Shown here: positions 7,960 to 16,835 of the stretch, one piece after another
How positions within the stretch are numbered: the first letter of the stretch is position 1
Layout of the letters: each line of letters starts with the position of its first letter
NCBI GenBank assembly: GCA_942490645.1
Contig: CALNXN010000009.1
Span: 1 to 64,000 of the forward strand
Direction: 5' to 3'
Length of the DNA stretch: 64,000 nucleotides
Origin: CALNXN01 sp942490645
Lineage (GTDB): Bacteria > Pseudomonadota > Alphaproteobacteria > Rhodobacterales > Rhodobacteraceae
The notes under the pieces: generated by a model
What the model was told of the DNA's origin: nothing
The model's input: only the letters and a program-made list of their open reading frames with translations
Databases searched by the model: none
Made by a program: the position numbers and the translations under genes

Positions 7960-9510
7960 TCAGAAGCCGAAGAGCGTGCTCGGATCGCAAAGGAAGTAAT
8001 TGGCCAGCCGAAAATCTCGGGTCGGCGCACCGGCTTCGTCGCCGACTTGCGCCTGAAGGTGCAGATGCGGCACAGGCGAACGGCCAGAATTGCCCACCAG
8101 ACCCACTTCGGTTGCATACCCCACGCTTTGACCCGTTGCCACAAGAAGTGATTTCTGCATCAAATGCCCAAGCAGCACCTGGTCACCCGTGGCTGTCTCC
8201 AGAACGACATAATTTCCCCAGTTGTCAGCGTAATTGACTTCGCCTTGGGTGTTGTCAGCCACGCTGTCCTTCGCACCTATCACCGTTCCGACAATGGGCG
8301 AAAAAACCGCCTCTCCCCAGAGCGAAGGACGCGTCTGTGCACCAGTTCCCGCCGATACGGGCCGTTGGAAATCAAGCGCGTGCCGCCAGTCTCCGCGGTG
8401 AGAAAGATCATCGTCAAACCCCTGCGTGATTTCCAGTGTGCCCTGCACTGGAATGCCCAAAAGCGGTGTGCCCGGGTCGCCCCAGCGTGCGATCAGCCAA
8501 TCGCGCGAGACGCGGTTTTCCTCCGGCTTGACGCCCCATGACGCAACCAAGTCTTGAGGAGTGCCGAAAGGTGGCGCAGCCAACAAGACCAATCCGCTGT
8601 ATAGGGTCACCGCAAAAGGTATTGGCAGAAAGGACACCGCCGAATAGTCAAGAAGCACTTGCAGCAGCGCCGCGATCAATGCGGACATCGCACCACCCAA
8701 GGCAGCGAAGGACAAGCTGCGCAGGCCCGGTACGAAAAAAACTGCGCCAAGCGCTGCCCCAGACAAAAAGAAGTTATAGGAGGCCGCACCCCAATAGATC
8801 GGGGCACCGGCCGCGACGAGGATCGAGGAGGCAAGGACGCCTGCGATCCAGCCTGTCATGCCAGCCAGCAACATAGCGGGCGACCAAGCCAACAGAACGC
8901 AAGCGATCAGGATGCCGGACAGCAGAGATGGCGAAAACAGAAACACCCCCATGGACCGCAGGAAAATTTGGGGCAGGTCCCAAAAGCTATCGATTTCGAA
9001 CAATGGCCACTGGAAATATTCGATTGCGCGGGCAGATGCCTCGGGAAAGATCGTGAAGGCGATGAAGGCGATGGCACAATAGGGCCATACCAGCACGGGT
9101 AAGCGACTTTTGCCGACAAGGTCTTTGGCCAAGAACGTGAACAACAGACCTGCGAACACAATCGCCGCGATCATAAGGACGCGCAGTGCGAAGGATTGGT
9201 CGGCCGGCAGAAAGATCCACGCGCCCGCGATGGCGCTGAGCAGGCCATTGGCCCGGTCGGTGACTTTGAACCACTGTTGACCGGACACGCGTCGATGCCT
9301 TGCTGACAAAAGTTCGAGAGCCGTCAACGACAGTGCCCCTGCGAACGCCAGCGCGGGTTGCAGAAGCAAAACCCCCCACAACCCCAGCCCGACCCAAGGC
9401 GATTGCACCAAGCAGATCGCCGCAATCGGGTTCAGGTAGGCCTCTGAAATCCGAGTCCAAACCTCTTTGGGCAGAACGGGCCACTTCCTAACGGTGTCAA
9501 TTGCGCTCAT
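7960..9510 (-). CDS. Urea-transporter-like membrane protein fused to M23 peptidase domain
   Basis: 516 residues from the ATG at 9510; an ATG three codons upstream is also possible. Residues about 25-320 contain roughly ten hydrophobic segments arranged like a UT-family urea channel (for example YLNPIAAICLVQSPWVGLGL and ILVAAGAPIYWGAASYN). Residues about 360-510 form a LytM/M23 metallopeptidase-like domain, with HRGDWRHALDF and the HxH-type motif VPHLHLQ as presumed zinc ligands, plus NWGNYVVLET and LLGHLMQKS. The gene overlaps the end of the PLP-decarboxylase gene by 14 nt, implying translational coupling. Transport of urea or a related small amide, and cell-wall or peptide cleavage, are family inferences; the true substrates are unknown. 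Confidence 0.8.
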   Translation of the reverse strand: MSAIDTVRKWPVLPKEVWTRISEAYLNPIAAICLVQSPWVGLGLWGVLLLQPALAFAGALSLTALELLSARHRRVSGQQWFKVTDRANGLLSAIAGAWIFLPADQSFALRVLMIAAIVFAGLLFTFLAKDLVGKSRLPVLVWPYCAIAFIAFTIFPEASARAIEYFQWPLFEIDSFWDLPQIFLRSMGVFLFSPSLLSGILIACVLLAWSPAMLLAGMTGWIAGVLASSILVAAGAPIYWGAASYNFFLSGAALGAVFFVPGLRSLSFAALGGAMSALIAALLQVLLDYSAVSFLPIPFAVTLYSGLVLLAAPPFGTPQDLVASWGVKPEENRVSRDWLIARWGDPGTPLLGIPVQGTLEITQGFDDDLSHRGDWRHALDFQRPVSAGTGAQTRPSLWGEAVFSPIVGTVIGAKDSVADNTQGEVNYADNWGNYVVLETATGDQVLLGHLMQKSLLVATGQSVGYATEVGLVGNSGRSPVPHLHLQAQVGDEAGAPTRDFRLANYFLCDPSTLFGF

Positions 9511-10942
9511 GTAAAACACCGGTCAGATGGTCCGGCAACCTTTCGCGGTCTTCGATATATTCGAGGTCTTCGCGGTCACGAATGATATGCGGTTTTGAGT
9601 GTTCATCGATCAGAACCACGGCGGGGCGCAGGTGAATGAATTGCATCGACTGATCGAAATTGTAGGCTCCTACCGGATGAAGGGTCAGGTAATCCCCAAC
9701 ACGCAGTTGTGGCAGGTTGATGGTTTCACGGATCACGTCGATCTCCATGCAGAGATCGCCCAACAAACGCGATGGGTATGATTTACCCGATGCGGAGCGG
9801 TGCGGGCCCGCGTTCAGAGCAAACCAGGCGGCAGAGTACAGAAGGCTGATCCCGGCGTTGAGAACATAGCTGAGCTTTGCCGGATGGCTGGACAGCTTAT
9901 TTTCTTTCATGACGAGATCAGACAGCGGTGATCCAACCCGGTGCTGGCGGGCCGCTCCCTTGATCGCAACGATCGACGTGATGAGGAACCCGGCTTCATC
10001 CACAAGATACCGACCGGATTCCAAGCGCAAATCTGGCCGTTCGGGCTTGGGGAGCTGGTTCAGCTCGGATGTGATTGCCTCTGCATAGGCATCAATGTGC
10101 GGAACGCTCATATCGCTCGGACCGGCCATTCCGTGCAGCAGGCTGTTGGAGGGAAAACCACCGCCAATATTGAAGCAGGCAATCTGATGCCCCGTGTCCT
10201 CTTTGAGTTCTTGGCGAAGACCCAGCATGGCCTGCGTGGTGATGCGGTAGGCTTCCGGGTCCAAAAGATAAGTGCCAATGTGGCAATGCAGTGTGTGCAG
10301 TCGAAGCGACGGGTTTTCGATCACGCGTCGTGCTGCTTGATAGGCTTCCCCATTGGCAAGGCTAAATCCGAACTTCGACCACAGCGGCGCATGGGTGCTG
10401 TTGAACCAAATCCGCACGCCAACGTCGTAGGTCCCGCCCAGTTCCTCCGCAACACTTTCGATGCAGGCCAACTCATCCCAGTTGTCGATCTGTATCAGGG
10501 CGCCTTCTCGGAGCGCGCGCTCGATGCTGTCTCGGCGCTTGTACGGGCCATTAAAGACGATCTGGTCCCCTGCGTACCCAAGATGCCGCGCTTTGCCATA
10601 TTCAAAGGAGGAGACAACTTCGGCCATCCAACCCTCCTGTTTCAGGATCATGCAAATCGCGTCCAGCCGGTTGGTTTTGAACGACCAAGTAAAGCTGGTT
10701 TCTGGATAGCGTGACAGGAACGCCTCGCGCATCTGCTTGGCCTGTTTGCGGATTGAACTTTCGGAAAACACGAACATGGGCGTGTCGTATTGTTCAGCTA
10801 ACTCCTCCACCGTGACGCCATCGATATTGTCGAGCACGTTTTTCACTGTTCCGCGCGACATCGGGTTCCGCTCAGCAGCGGATTCGATCGGCAGATTGCC
10901 AAGCTCGTCGGAAATCACTGGTCCTTGGTACAAACGGTTCAT
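9497..10942 (-). CDS. Fold-type III PLP-dependent decarboxylase (DAP/ornithine decarboxylase-like)
   Basis: 481 residues. The start at 10942 overlaps the previous stop as ATGA; upstream in-frame sequence is shadow of the ATP-grasp gene. The alanine-racemase-like barrel carries the PLP lysine in TSFTWSFKTNRLDAI, the glycine-rich phosphate site in CFNIGGGFPSNS, a histidine in LHTLHCHIGTYL, and the ESGRYLVDEAG segment. The second domain contains RLLGDLCMEIDVI, which matches the Cys/Asp active-site segment contributed across the dimer. The family decarboxylates diaminopimelate, ornithine, arginine or carrier-bound amino acids (BtrK type). The genomic pairing with an ATP-grasp ligase and a PqqD-like protein argues against ordinary lysine biosynthesis. 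Substrate unknown. Confidence 0.85.
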   Translation of the reverse strand: MNRLYQGPVISDELGNLPIESAAERNPMSRGTVKNVLDNIDGVTVEELAEQYDTPMFVFSESSIRKQAKQMREAFLSRYPETSFTWSFKTNRLDAICMILKQEGWMAEVVSSFEYGKARHLGYAGDQIVFNGPYKRRDSIERALREGALIQIDNWDELACIESVAEELGGTYDVGVRIWFNSTHAPLWSKFGFSLANGEAYQAARRVIENPSLRLHTLHCHIGTYLLDPEAYRITTQAMLGLRQELKEDTGHQIACFNIGGGFPSNSLLHGMAGPSDMSVPHIDAYAEAITSELNQLPKPERPDLRLESGRYLVDEAGFLITSIVAIKGAARQHRVGSPLSDLVMKENKLSSHPAKLSYVLNAGISLLYSAAWFALNAGPHRSASGKSYPSRLLGDLCMEIDVIRETINLPQLRVGDYLTLHPVGAYNFDQSMQFIHLRPAVVLIDEHSKPHIIRDREDLEYIEDRERLPDHLTGVLHERN

Positions 10943-12060
10943 TTTTTCGAAACTTCCTTTTCGGGGGCGCTGGTTGTCGCGTCCGAAGTGTCTGCGGGCG
11001 ACCGCATAATCTGACCGTCTACAGCCATGTCGGCGATGGCCGCGATGTCCGTGACGATGTCTTCGCAATGGCGCAAGAACATCTTGCCCGCTGGACATAC
11101 CGCCATCTTCGGAGTCTCCATCCCAAGTGCGTTGCGTGCCGCCCAAGCCGGCATGTTGCAGCCGAGTTTGGCTGGAAATGAAATCCACGCCGGAAACCGC
11201 GGGTTAATTTCGAACAGATAACGTTTGCCGCCCGGGGGCTGAACGAATTCGATCTCGAAAGGTCCGTCCCACTTCAAGACTCTGATCAAGCGCTTGGCCT
11301 CGGATAGCATTTCCGGATTGTCGACCACGACGCCGCCGAAGGCCTTTCCGAGTTGTGTGCGCAGTAACTTTCGCACACTGCATTGCGCGATGATCCTGCC
11401 ATTGCCGTCCCCGAGTCCGGCAATGACAAATTCCTCGCCGTAGACGGCTTGCTGCAAAAGAACGGGCCCACCCCATACATCAAATATCGCCTGAAAAGCG
11501 GTGTATAACTCGGCCTCGTTGCGCACCAGCCGTGCGCCATACATCGCGCCCTTGACGTAGCAGGGGTATCCGGTCTGGAGGGCAAACCCCGACAAGGTGG
11601 CCGCCTTATGGGCGGCAAAAGTTTTGGGAACCGGGATATTCGCGCTCTTGCTGAGCTCGGCCAGTTTCGATTTCTCGCGCGCCGCGAGCGCCGTGGCAGA
11701 TGGAATGACGACCTCGATTCCAAGGCTTTCAAGTTCGGGGCGCAGTTCGATAAGGTTTTCCAATTCGCTGTCTAGCGTCGGGATAATCAAATCGATGTTT
11801 TCGCGGGCGTGAACGTCCTTTAGTCGCGTCAGAAAATCCTGTGGGCCCGCCCCCGGATAAGGGAAAAGGTAGGCCACATCGACCCGATCAGGCCCAAGGG
11901 CATGCAGACCGGTTTCCATCATGTCATAGCTGATCCCGACCAAGCGAACGTCGGGCATCTCTGAGCGAATAGCATCAATGACAGCGCCGCCCGGTTGTGG
12001 ACTCTCGCCACGATGCAGACCGCTGACAGCGATTACGGGATTGGTGCCGGTGTCTCTCAT
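10939..12060 (-). CDS. ATP-grasp ligase (carbamoyl-phosphate-synthase-like)
   Basis: 373 residues. The ATG at 12060 overlaps the stop of the PqqD-like gene (ATGA), and the gene ends in a second ATGA overlap with the decarboxylase. An N-terminal Rossmann-like domain (VIAVSGLHRGESPQPGGAVI, then DLIIPTLDSELE) is followed by an ATP-grasp fold: YPCYVKGAMYGARLV binds ATP, and FEIEFVQPPGGKRYLFEINP holds the metal-binding Glu and Asn. Such enzymes form an acyl-phosphate and ligate a carboxylate to an amine or thiol. In this operon it may activate an amino acid or peptide for the decarboxylase, but acceptor and donor are not deducible from sequence. Confidence 0.85.
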   Translation of the reverse strand: MRDTGTNPVIAVSGLHRGESPQPGGAVIDAIRSEMPDVRLVGISYDMMETGLHALGPDRVDVAYLFPYPGAGPQDFLTRLKDVHARENIDLIIPTLDSELENLIELRPELESLGIEVVIPSATALAAREKSKLAELSKSANIPVPKTFAAHKAATLSGFALQTGYPCYVKGAMYGARLVRNEAELYTAFQAIFDVWGGPVLLQQAVYGEEFVIAGLGDGNGRIIAQCSVRKLLRTQLGKAFGGVVVDNPEMLSEAKRLIRVLKWDGPFEIEFVQPPGGKRYLFEINPRFPAWISFPAKLGCNMPAWAARNALGMETPKMAVCPAGKMFLRHCEDIVTDIAAIADMAVDGQIMRSPADTSDATTSAPEKEVSKK

Positions 12061-12350
12061 TGCGCCAGCGGCTTTCCATGCGGCAGTAGGCGCATTTCCT
12101 CCAGCCGCAACAAAAAGCGTTCCGTATCGCTCATGGCAACGGCGGGTGAAATATCGAATTCGGCGACGACCTGCGCTTCGATTTGCTTTCGGGTCAGTCC
12201 ACGCCATGCAGCACGCAGGATGAAGACACCCTCCGGGCTGCTTGTGAAAAAGGCCCCCGTTTCCTTATTGAATACAAACCGGTCGCGATAAATAACGATT
12301 GGCACGTCGCCTGATCCGGCCACGTGCGGAGGCTCAACGGTCTTGGTCAT
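12057..12350 (-). CDS. PqqD-family protein (RiPP recognition element-like)
   Basis: 97 residues, starting at the ATG at 12350 after an A/G-rich stretch; an in-frame extension to 12419 is less likely. The core VIYRDRFVFNKETGAFFTSS, followed by GLTRKQIEAQVVAEFD and DTERFLLRLEEMRLL, fits the PqqD fold: beta strands, then a winged-helix-like helical half. PqqD and related RRE domains bind precursor peptides or carrier partners for modifying enzymes. It is first in the minus-strand operon and coupled to the ATP-grasp gene by an ATGA overlap. No precursor-peptide gene is evident beside it. The call rests on motif pattern and context. Confidence 0.7.
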   Translation of the reverse strand: MTKTVEPPHVAGSGDVPIVIYRDRFVFNKETGAFFTSSPEGVFILRAAWRGLTRKQIEAQVVAEFDISPAVAMSDTERFLLRLEEMRLLPHGKPLAQ

Positions 12351-12510
12351 GGACGGTCTTTCTTCTTTGTTCACGCATGGATAACGCAATGACAGAGCAG
12401 ACGAATTGACATCCATCAAATCGCCGCTCGTCCGCCCCCATAGAGTGGCACTGGTAAAATAGCGGATCGCAAGTCGCGGTCTGCGCTCTCGCGGACTGAG
12501 GATGTAGGAT

Positions 12511-14076
12511 ATGATGAGCCTGACACGATTGACGGTGACGATAATACTGGCGCTCTGTGCAGTGCTCCCTGTTCGGGCCGAAACACTACGGATCGCCCCT
12601 CACGCGCATCTCTACTCAATCGACCCCGTCTTCACGATGGAATACATTACCAGATCTCACGGTTATCTCGTTTATGACACTCTCTTCGCGCTGGATCAGA
12701 ACCTCGACCCGAGGCCACAAATGGTTTCCAGGTGGAGCGTATCCGAAGACCGTCTGGAATGGACGTTCACGTTGCGCCCCAACCAGACGTGGCACGACGG
12801 AACGCCTGTTACGCCAGAGGATTGCGTCGCATCCCTGCTTCGATGGGGTGCCAGAGACGGAAAGGGCCGGCTGTTGCTGGAGAACACTGCGGAGATCCGA
12901 GCAATTTCGGACAAGAGTTTCCGGATCAGGCTGCTGGCCCCTTTCCCTGAGTTGCTGAACGCTCTGGCCAAGTCGTCTTTGAACGTTCCCTTCATGATGC
13001 CGGCACGCCTTGCCCAAACCAATGCTTTCCTTCCCATTTCGGAAGCCATCGGCTCCGGTCCCTACCGCTTCGTCGCCGAGGAATGGGACCCCGGAAAACT
13101 GGCCGTGTATGAAAAATACGAAGACTATGTGCCTCGGAAAGAGCCGGCTTCCTTCGCAGCGGGTGGTAAGGTTGCGCAGTTTGACCGCATCGAATTGGTC
13201 GGCTTCACGGACCCGCGCGCCGCACTTCAGGCGCTGGTGGATAATGAGGTCCAGTTTGTGGAGACCCCGTCGATGCTCGAGCTGCCAAAGATTGAAAGCC
13301 GCGACGACATAGAAACGAAAGTGTTTGATGCGACGGGCAACTATGGGGTCGCCATCTTCAATCACCAGATGCCGCCGTTCAACGATCCCGCCATTCGTCG
13401 AGCTGTTCTGATCGCCATGGATCAGACCGAATACATGGATGCTGCAATTGGGGATCGTGCCTTCTGGTCGCCATGCCGGTCCACCTACCCTTGCCATACT
13501 GAGTACTCACGACCGACATCATCCGCCTATTACATGCGTGGCGATGTCGAGCTTGCGCGCAAAGCTTTGGCGGAGGCTGGATATACCGGCACTCCGGTTG
13601 TCATTCTCGACCCGGTCGACAGCGCCGTGATCTCGTCTTTCTCGAAGGTATCCGTGGCCCTTTTGCGGCAAATCGGAATGAACGTCGTACACCGGGAAAT
13701 GAATTGGCGAGACCTGCGCGACGCTGTGGGGCAACGCACCGGAGAGGCGGGGGAGGTCTGGAACATGTTTCATACCTGGTGGACTGCGGATGACCTTGCT
13801 GATCCCATGCATATACTGTTTGCAGGTGACCCTGTGCTAGGTTGGGTGGGCTGGCCGGACGACCCGGAGCTAGAGGCGTTGCGTGCCGAGTTCATTCTGT
13901 CGCAGGACGACGAAGTCCGCAGCGCCCTCGCTGCCCAGATACAGGAAGCAATTGTGCTTGGCGGCAATTTCGCCGTGCTTGGGCAATTCATCCAGCCTGT
14001 CGCCGTGCGCGAAACCCTTGGCGGGCTGCAGGGACCATTCCAACTCTACTACAGCCTCACGCCGGCGCAAAAATAG
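12511..14076 (+). CDS. ABC transporter extracellular solute-binding protein, family 5
   Basis: 521 residues with a signal peptide (residues 1-23, ending PVRA). It has the family-5 layout: RPQMVSRWSVSEDRLEWTFT, LRPNQTWHDGTPVTPEDCVA, GSGPYRFVAEEWDPGKLAVY and NDPAIRRAVLIAMDQTEY are hallmark segments of peptide/nickel/opine-binding proteins. No ABC permease or ATPase genes follow. It diverges from the PqqD/ATP-grasp operon across 160 nt, so the two may share regulation, and it could deliver the substrate or recover the product of that cluster. Tandem ATGs occur at 12511 and 12514; the choice is arbitrary. Confidence 0.85.
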   Translation: MMSLTRLTVTIILALCAVLPVRAETLRIAPHAHLYSIDPVFTMEYITRSHGYLVYDTLFALDQNLDPRPQMVSRWSVSEDRLEWTFTLRPNQTWHDGTPVTPEDCVASLLRWGARDGKGRLLLENTAEIRAISDKSFRIRLLAPFPELLNALAKSSLNVPFMMPARLAQTNAFLPISEAIGSGPYRFVAEEWDPGKLAVYEKYEDYVPRKEPASFAAGGKVAQFDRIELVGFTDPRAALQALVDNEVQFVETPSMLELPKIESRDDIETKVFDATGNYGVAIFNHQMPPFNDPAIRRAVLIAMDQTEYMDAAIGDRAFWSPCRSTYPCHTEYSRPTSSAYYMRGDVELARKALAEAGYTGTPVVILDPVDSAVISSFSKVSVALLRQIGMNVVHREMNWRDLRDAVGQRTGEAGEVWNMFHTWWTADDLADPMHILFAGDPVLGWVGWPDDPELEALRAEFILSQDDEVRSALAAQIQEAIVLGGNFAVLGQFIQPVAVRETLGGLQGPFQLYYSLTPAQK

Positions 14077-14310
14077 CCGATCCAAGGCCGACTTGCGCGC
14101 ATCGCGTGAGACATCTGCAAGCGCGGTTGCTTGCCGAAAACTGCCGCGCGCAGAACGCGCGGTGGACCTTGCGTTAAAGACGATTTAACAGCTCTCCTCT
14201 AAAGGTCGTCGCGTTTCCGGTTTTCATCCGGGGGCCAAATTTGCGCCATTTTTTCACGCTAAACCAACCTCGCGGGCTGGAAAGCATCAGTGGGATTGAG
14301 GAGACGTTAC

Positions 14311-15189
14311 TTGGCTATTCTGCGAATGCTCGGATTGTTTCGGGCAGCAATGACACGTGCGTCGACACCTGCAGGCAAATACTTTGCCGCTTTGCTTTTA
14401 GTGCTTTTGTCGCATGGCGTTCTGAAGCCGGTTGCACATGCGTCGACCGGGGTCTCGATCCCGGTTTCCGCCAGATCGGGCCTTTCGCTGGTCGGCCATC
14501 TTCACCGTCCGTCTTCCAAGAGCCGTGCACCCGCTGTCATTCTGATGCATGGGTGTGGCGGTTGGCAGCCGCCGGTTCTCGCCGCCCTCGAAGACTACGC
14601 TCGGTACCTTACGGCAAATGGGGTTGTTGTGCTGAACCTCGACAGTTTCGGGCCGCGCCGAAATGAAGGTGGGCGCGTCTGCAGCAGTTTTCAGCAACTC
14701 GCGGCAGCGCGCGACTACCGCACAAAAGATGCGTATGCCGCTCTCGCCTACTTGCAGGCGCAACCCTTCGTGGATCCCAACAATGTCTTCTTGATTGGCC
14801 AAAGCAACGGCGGCAGTGTGGCGCTGATCGCGGCCAAGGCCTCGACCAACCGTCGCTATGCATCAGGCCCAGCAGGTTTTCGCGGAACCGTCGCGCTCTA
14901 TCCGTGGTGCGGCGCGGCAGGGTCATTGCGCCCTAATCTTTCTTCGCCGCTGCTTATTCTTGCAGGCGGACGAGATGATTGGGTTCCACCTAAGGATTGC
15001 ACACGATTTTCGCCCAGAGGCGCGAGCATCGACGTAAAGGTGTACCCCAACGCGGCGCATTCCTTTGACCTTCAGATACCGCTTCAGCGCTATCTGGGTA
15101 AACGGATCGGCTTTGACGCATCGGCCGCCAAACAGGCCCGGCGGGAAATCCTGAAGTTCATAAAAAAGCATTCCACACGCCGGTTTTGA
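14311..15189 (+). CDS. Dienelactone hydrolase-family alpha/beta hydrolase, exported
   Basis: 292 residues from a TTG start placed 7 nt after GAGGAG. GTG at 14290 (299 residues) and ATG at 14350 are alternatives. A hydrophobic segment near residues 23-44 (FAALLLVLLSHGVLKPVAHA) is probably a signal peptide or anchor. The alpha/beta-hydrolase elements are VILMHGCGGW (oxyanion hole), the nucleophile elbow LIGQSNGGSVAL with Ser rather than the Cys of classical dienelactone hydrolase, Asp in LILAGGRDDWVPP, and His in YPNAAHSFDLQ. Substrate unknown. It is 234 nt downstream of the solute-binding protein gene and might be cotranscribed. Confidence 0.8.
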   Translation: MAILRMLGLFRAAMTRASTPAGKYFAALLLVLLSHGVLKPVAHASTGVSIPVSARSGLSLVGHLHRPSSKSRAPAVILMHGCGGWQPPVLAALEDYARYLTANGVVVLNLDSFGPRRNEGGRVCSSFQQLAAARDYRTKDAYAALAYLQAQPFVDPNNVFLIGQSNGGSVALIAAKASTNRRYASGPAGFRGTVALYPWCGAAGSLRPNLSSPLLILAGGRDDWVPPKDCTRFSPRGASIDVKVYPNAAHSFDLQIPLQRYLGKRIGFDASAAKQARREILKFIKKHSTRRF

Positions 15190-15754
15190 TCATGCACTTC
15201 GCCGCGACAACGGCGGTGAAGACGACTTTGGTGTTGCCTGTCCGTCATCACGTCGTTCACGCTGGCAGCGATCTTAATCGCAGTTGGTTTGATTTCCTGA
15301 AAGGATCAAAAAGCGAAACTGGCCACACCGGTCTCAGGCACCGGTGCTTTGTTTCTGGAAGTCTATGCGGCCATGCTGCCAGAAGTAGGATGGCTGCCAA
15401 ACAGAGAGTGGGTGCTAGACAGAAAGAGTTCTGTCTTTCTGAATGCTTTCGTTCGAAACACCGGTTTGGTAAATTCCGTTGCGGCGAAGCATATCGGCTG
15501 CTGTGAGTGCGACAGTTTTCGGCATAAGCGCAAGCTACACCTGTTCAAGGCTACCTGATCCGCTCCTTCGTCAGTTTCCCCGCACTGGCTTGAAGCAAAT
15601 GAGTGCTGCAAGCGCATTGTATCCGGGTCACGCAAAGGTCCTTCACGCTATAAATATGCCACTTGCAATTGAGCAGGATCAATACCCATGCCGTATCGAT
15701 GTCCGAAAATCCGAACAAATTCAGGATGCCCCGTTACTTGTTTGGACGGGATAT
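15190..15754. other. No convincing gene
   Basis: Several open frames of 60-120 codons overlap here on both strands, but none has a motif, a good start site or consistent composition. I treat the stretch as intergenic or eroded sequence upstream of the Tyr-rich lipoprotein. Confidence 0.4.
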
Positions 15755-15767
15755 GGGAGTGTTGGGT

Positions 15768-16383
15768 ATGGAAAGACGCGACTTTGTGAAGTTGGCAATG
15801 GCGGGGGCGCTGACGGCAACAGCCTTTGCCTTGCCGGGGTGTGAAGAAGTGTATCTGGAGCGTCCCTACAGCCCCTCACGTCGTTTCGATTATTATTATT
15901 ACCCGGACATCAATGTGTATTTCCACATCAGTTCCGGGCGATATTACTACTTCTGGGACGGTGTCTGGATATATTCTCGGGTGTTGCCAAGTTATTATTA
16001 CCTTGATCCGGTGTATCGCGTGGTGATCGTGATCACCGACCGATATCCTTATCTTCGCAATCGCGAACACCGGAGAAAGTTTGGCGGGGGGGTGCCAAAC
16101 CGAGTGCCGCGCCCACAAACCGAACAACTGGCTCGACGACCCGCATCGGCGCAGGAACCGAGACCGCAGCCATCGGCTGGCCAGGGGCCACAACCGCAAC
16201 CAACCGCAACCGCAGCCAGAGCAACGGCGGCCTCAGCCACCGCAGGCCCGAAATGATGAGCAATCCAATACACCACCACGCGCCAGTCAGTCCCGGCCAG
16301 CATTGCAGCAAAAGCAGCAAAGCCAAGAGAAAAAGCAGGGCAAAAAAACTCAGAAATGGCTGGAAGAAGAAGAGTTCCGCTAG
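15768..16383 (+). pseudogene. Tyr-rich, Pro/Gln-tailed lipoprotein with a frameshift
   Basis: The start ATG (15768) follows GGGAG by 8 nt. The N-terminus MERRDFVKLAMAGALTATAF ends at lipobox LPGC, giving a lipoprotein anchored after Cys. Next comes a Tyr-rich beta region with several YYY runs (about residues 40-95). The open frame stops at 16256 after 162 residues with an atypical Ala/Thr tail. In the next frame the same DNA continues as QPQPQPEQRRPQPPQARNDE and a Lys/Glu-rich ending up to TAG 16381-16383. One base too many within the CAACCG-type repeats near 16203 explains the switch. Either the gene is broken or the tail length varies by slippage. Function unknown. Confidence 0.6.
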
Positions 16384-16835
16384 AGCCTACCCTGCTGCTC
16401 GTGGGCCTACGCGACCTGGAACTCTTGTCGCTGCTTTGTAGCCTGACCGTGTTGATGTGGCTGTTTGTGTCTGGACAAACAATGCCCTTAACGCTGGTCG
16501 GTTGCTTACATGAAATCACCAAAGGCCAAGTGTAGGTGTTCGGTTGTCGCTTTGACGGATCAAGCGATGTTGCGCTGGTTGGTTTGCGCCGCCGCATCCG
16601 CTTCAACTTTGCGGCTCACAACCTGCGCGAATTCCTGACCGCCACGCAATACCTGCTGATAAGGCTCAAGGTGCATCGGGGTCGTGATATATGTACTCAA
16701 GGCGCTGCGGCGCATCGAATTCTTGATCTGCCGGGTCTTGCAGATCGGTGCGATTACCTGCCCAGTAATCAATCCGGTGGGCAACACTAGCGGGTCGTGG
16801 TTTCGCACACTCTGATGTCCAACGCCGATGGAATT
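16384..16835. other. No convincing gene
   Basis: Overlapping frames at 16536-16790 (plus) and 16560-16808 (minus) are mutually antisense and neither shows a recognisable domain. I see no promoter or terminator of note. Confidence 0.35.

Noticed and set aside
7920..8144. N-terminal extension of the unknown cluster gene
   Set aside because: It overlaps the M23 domain, reads as shadow sequence, and has no ribosome-binding site.
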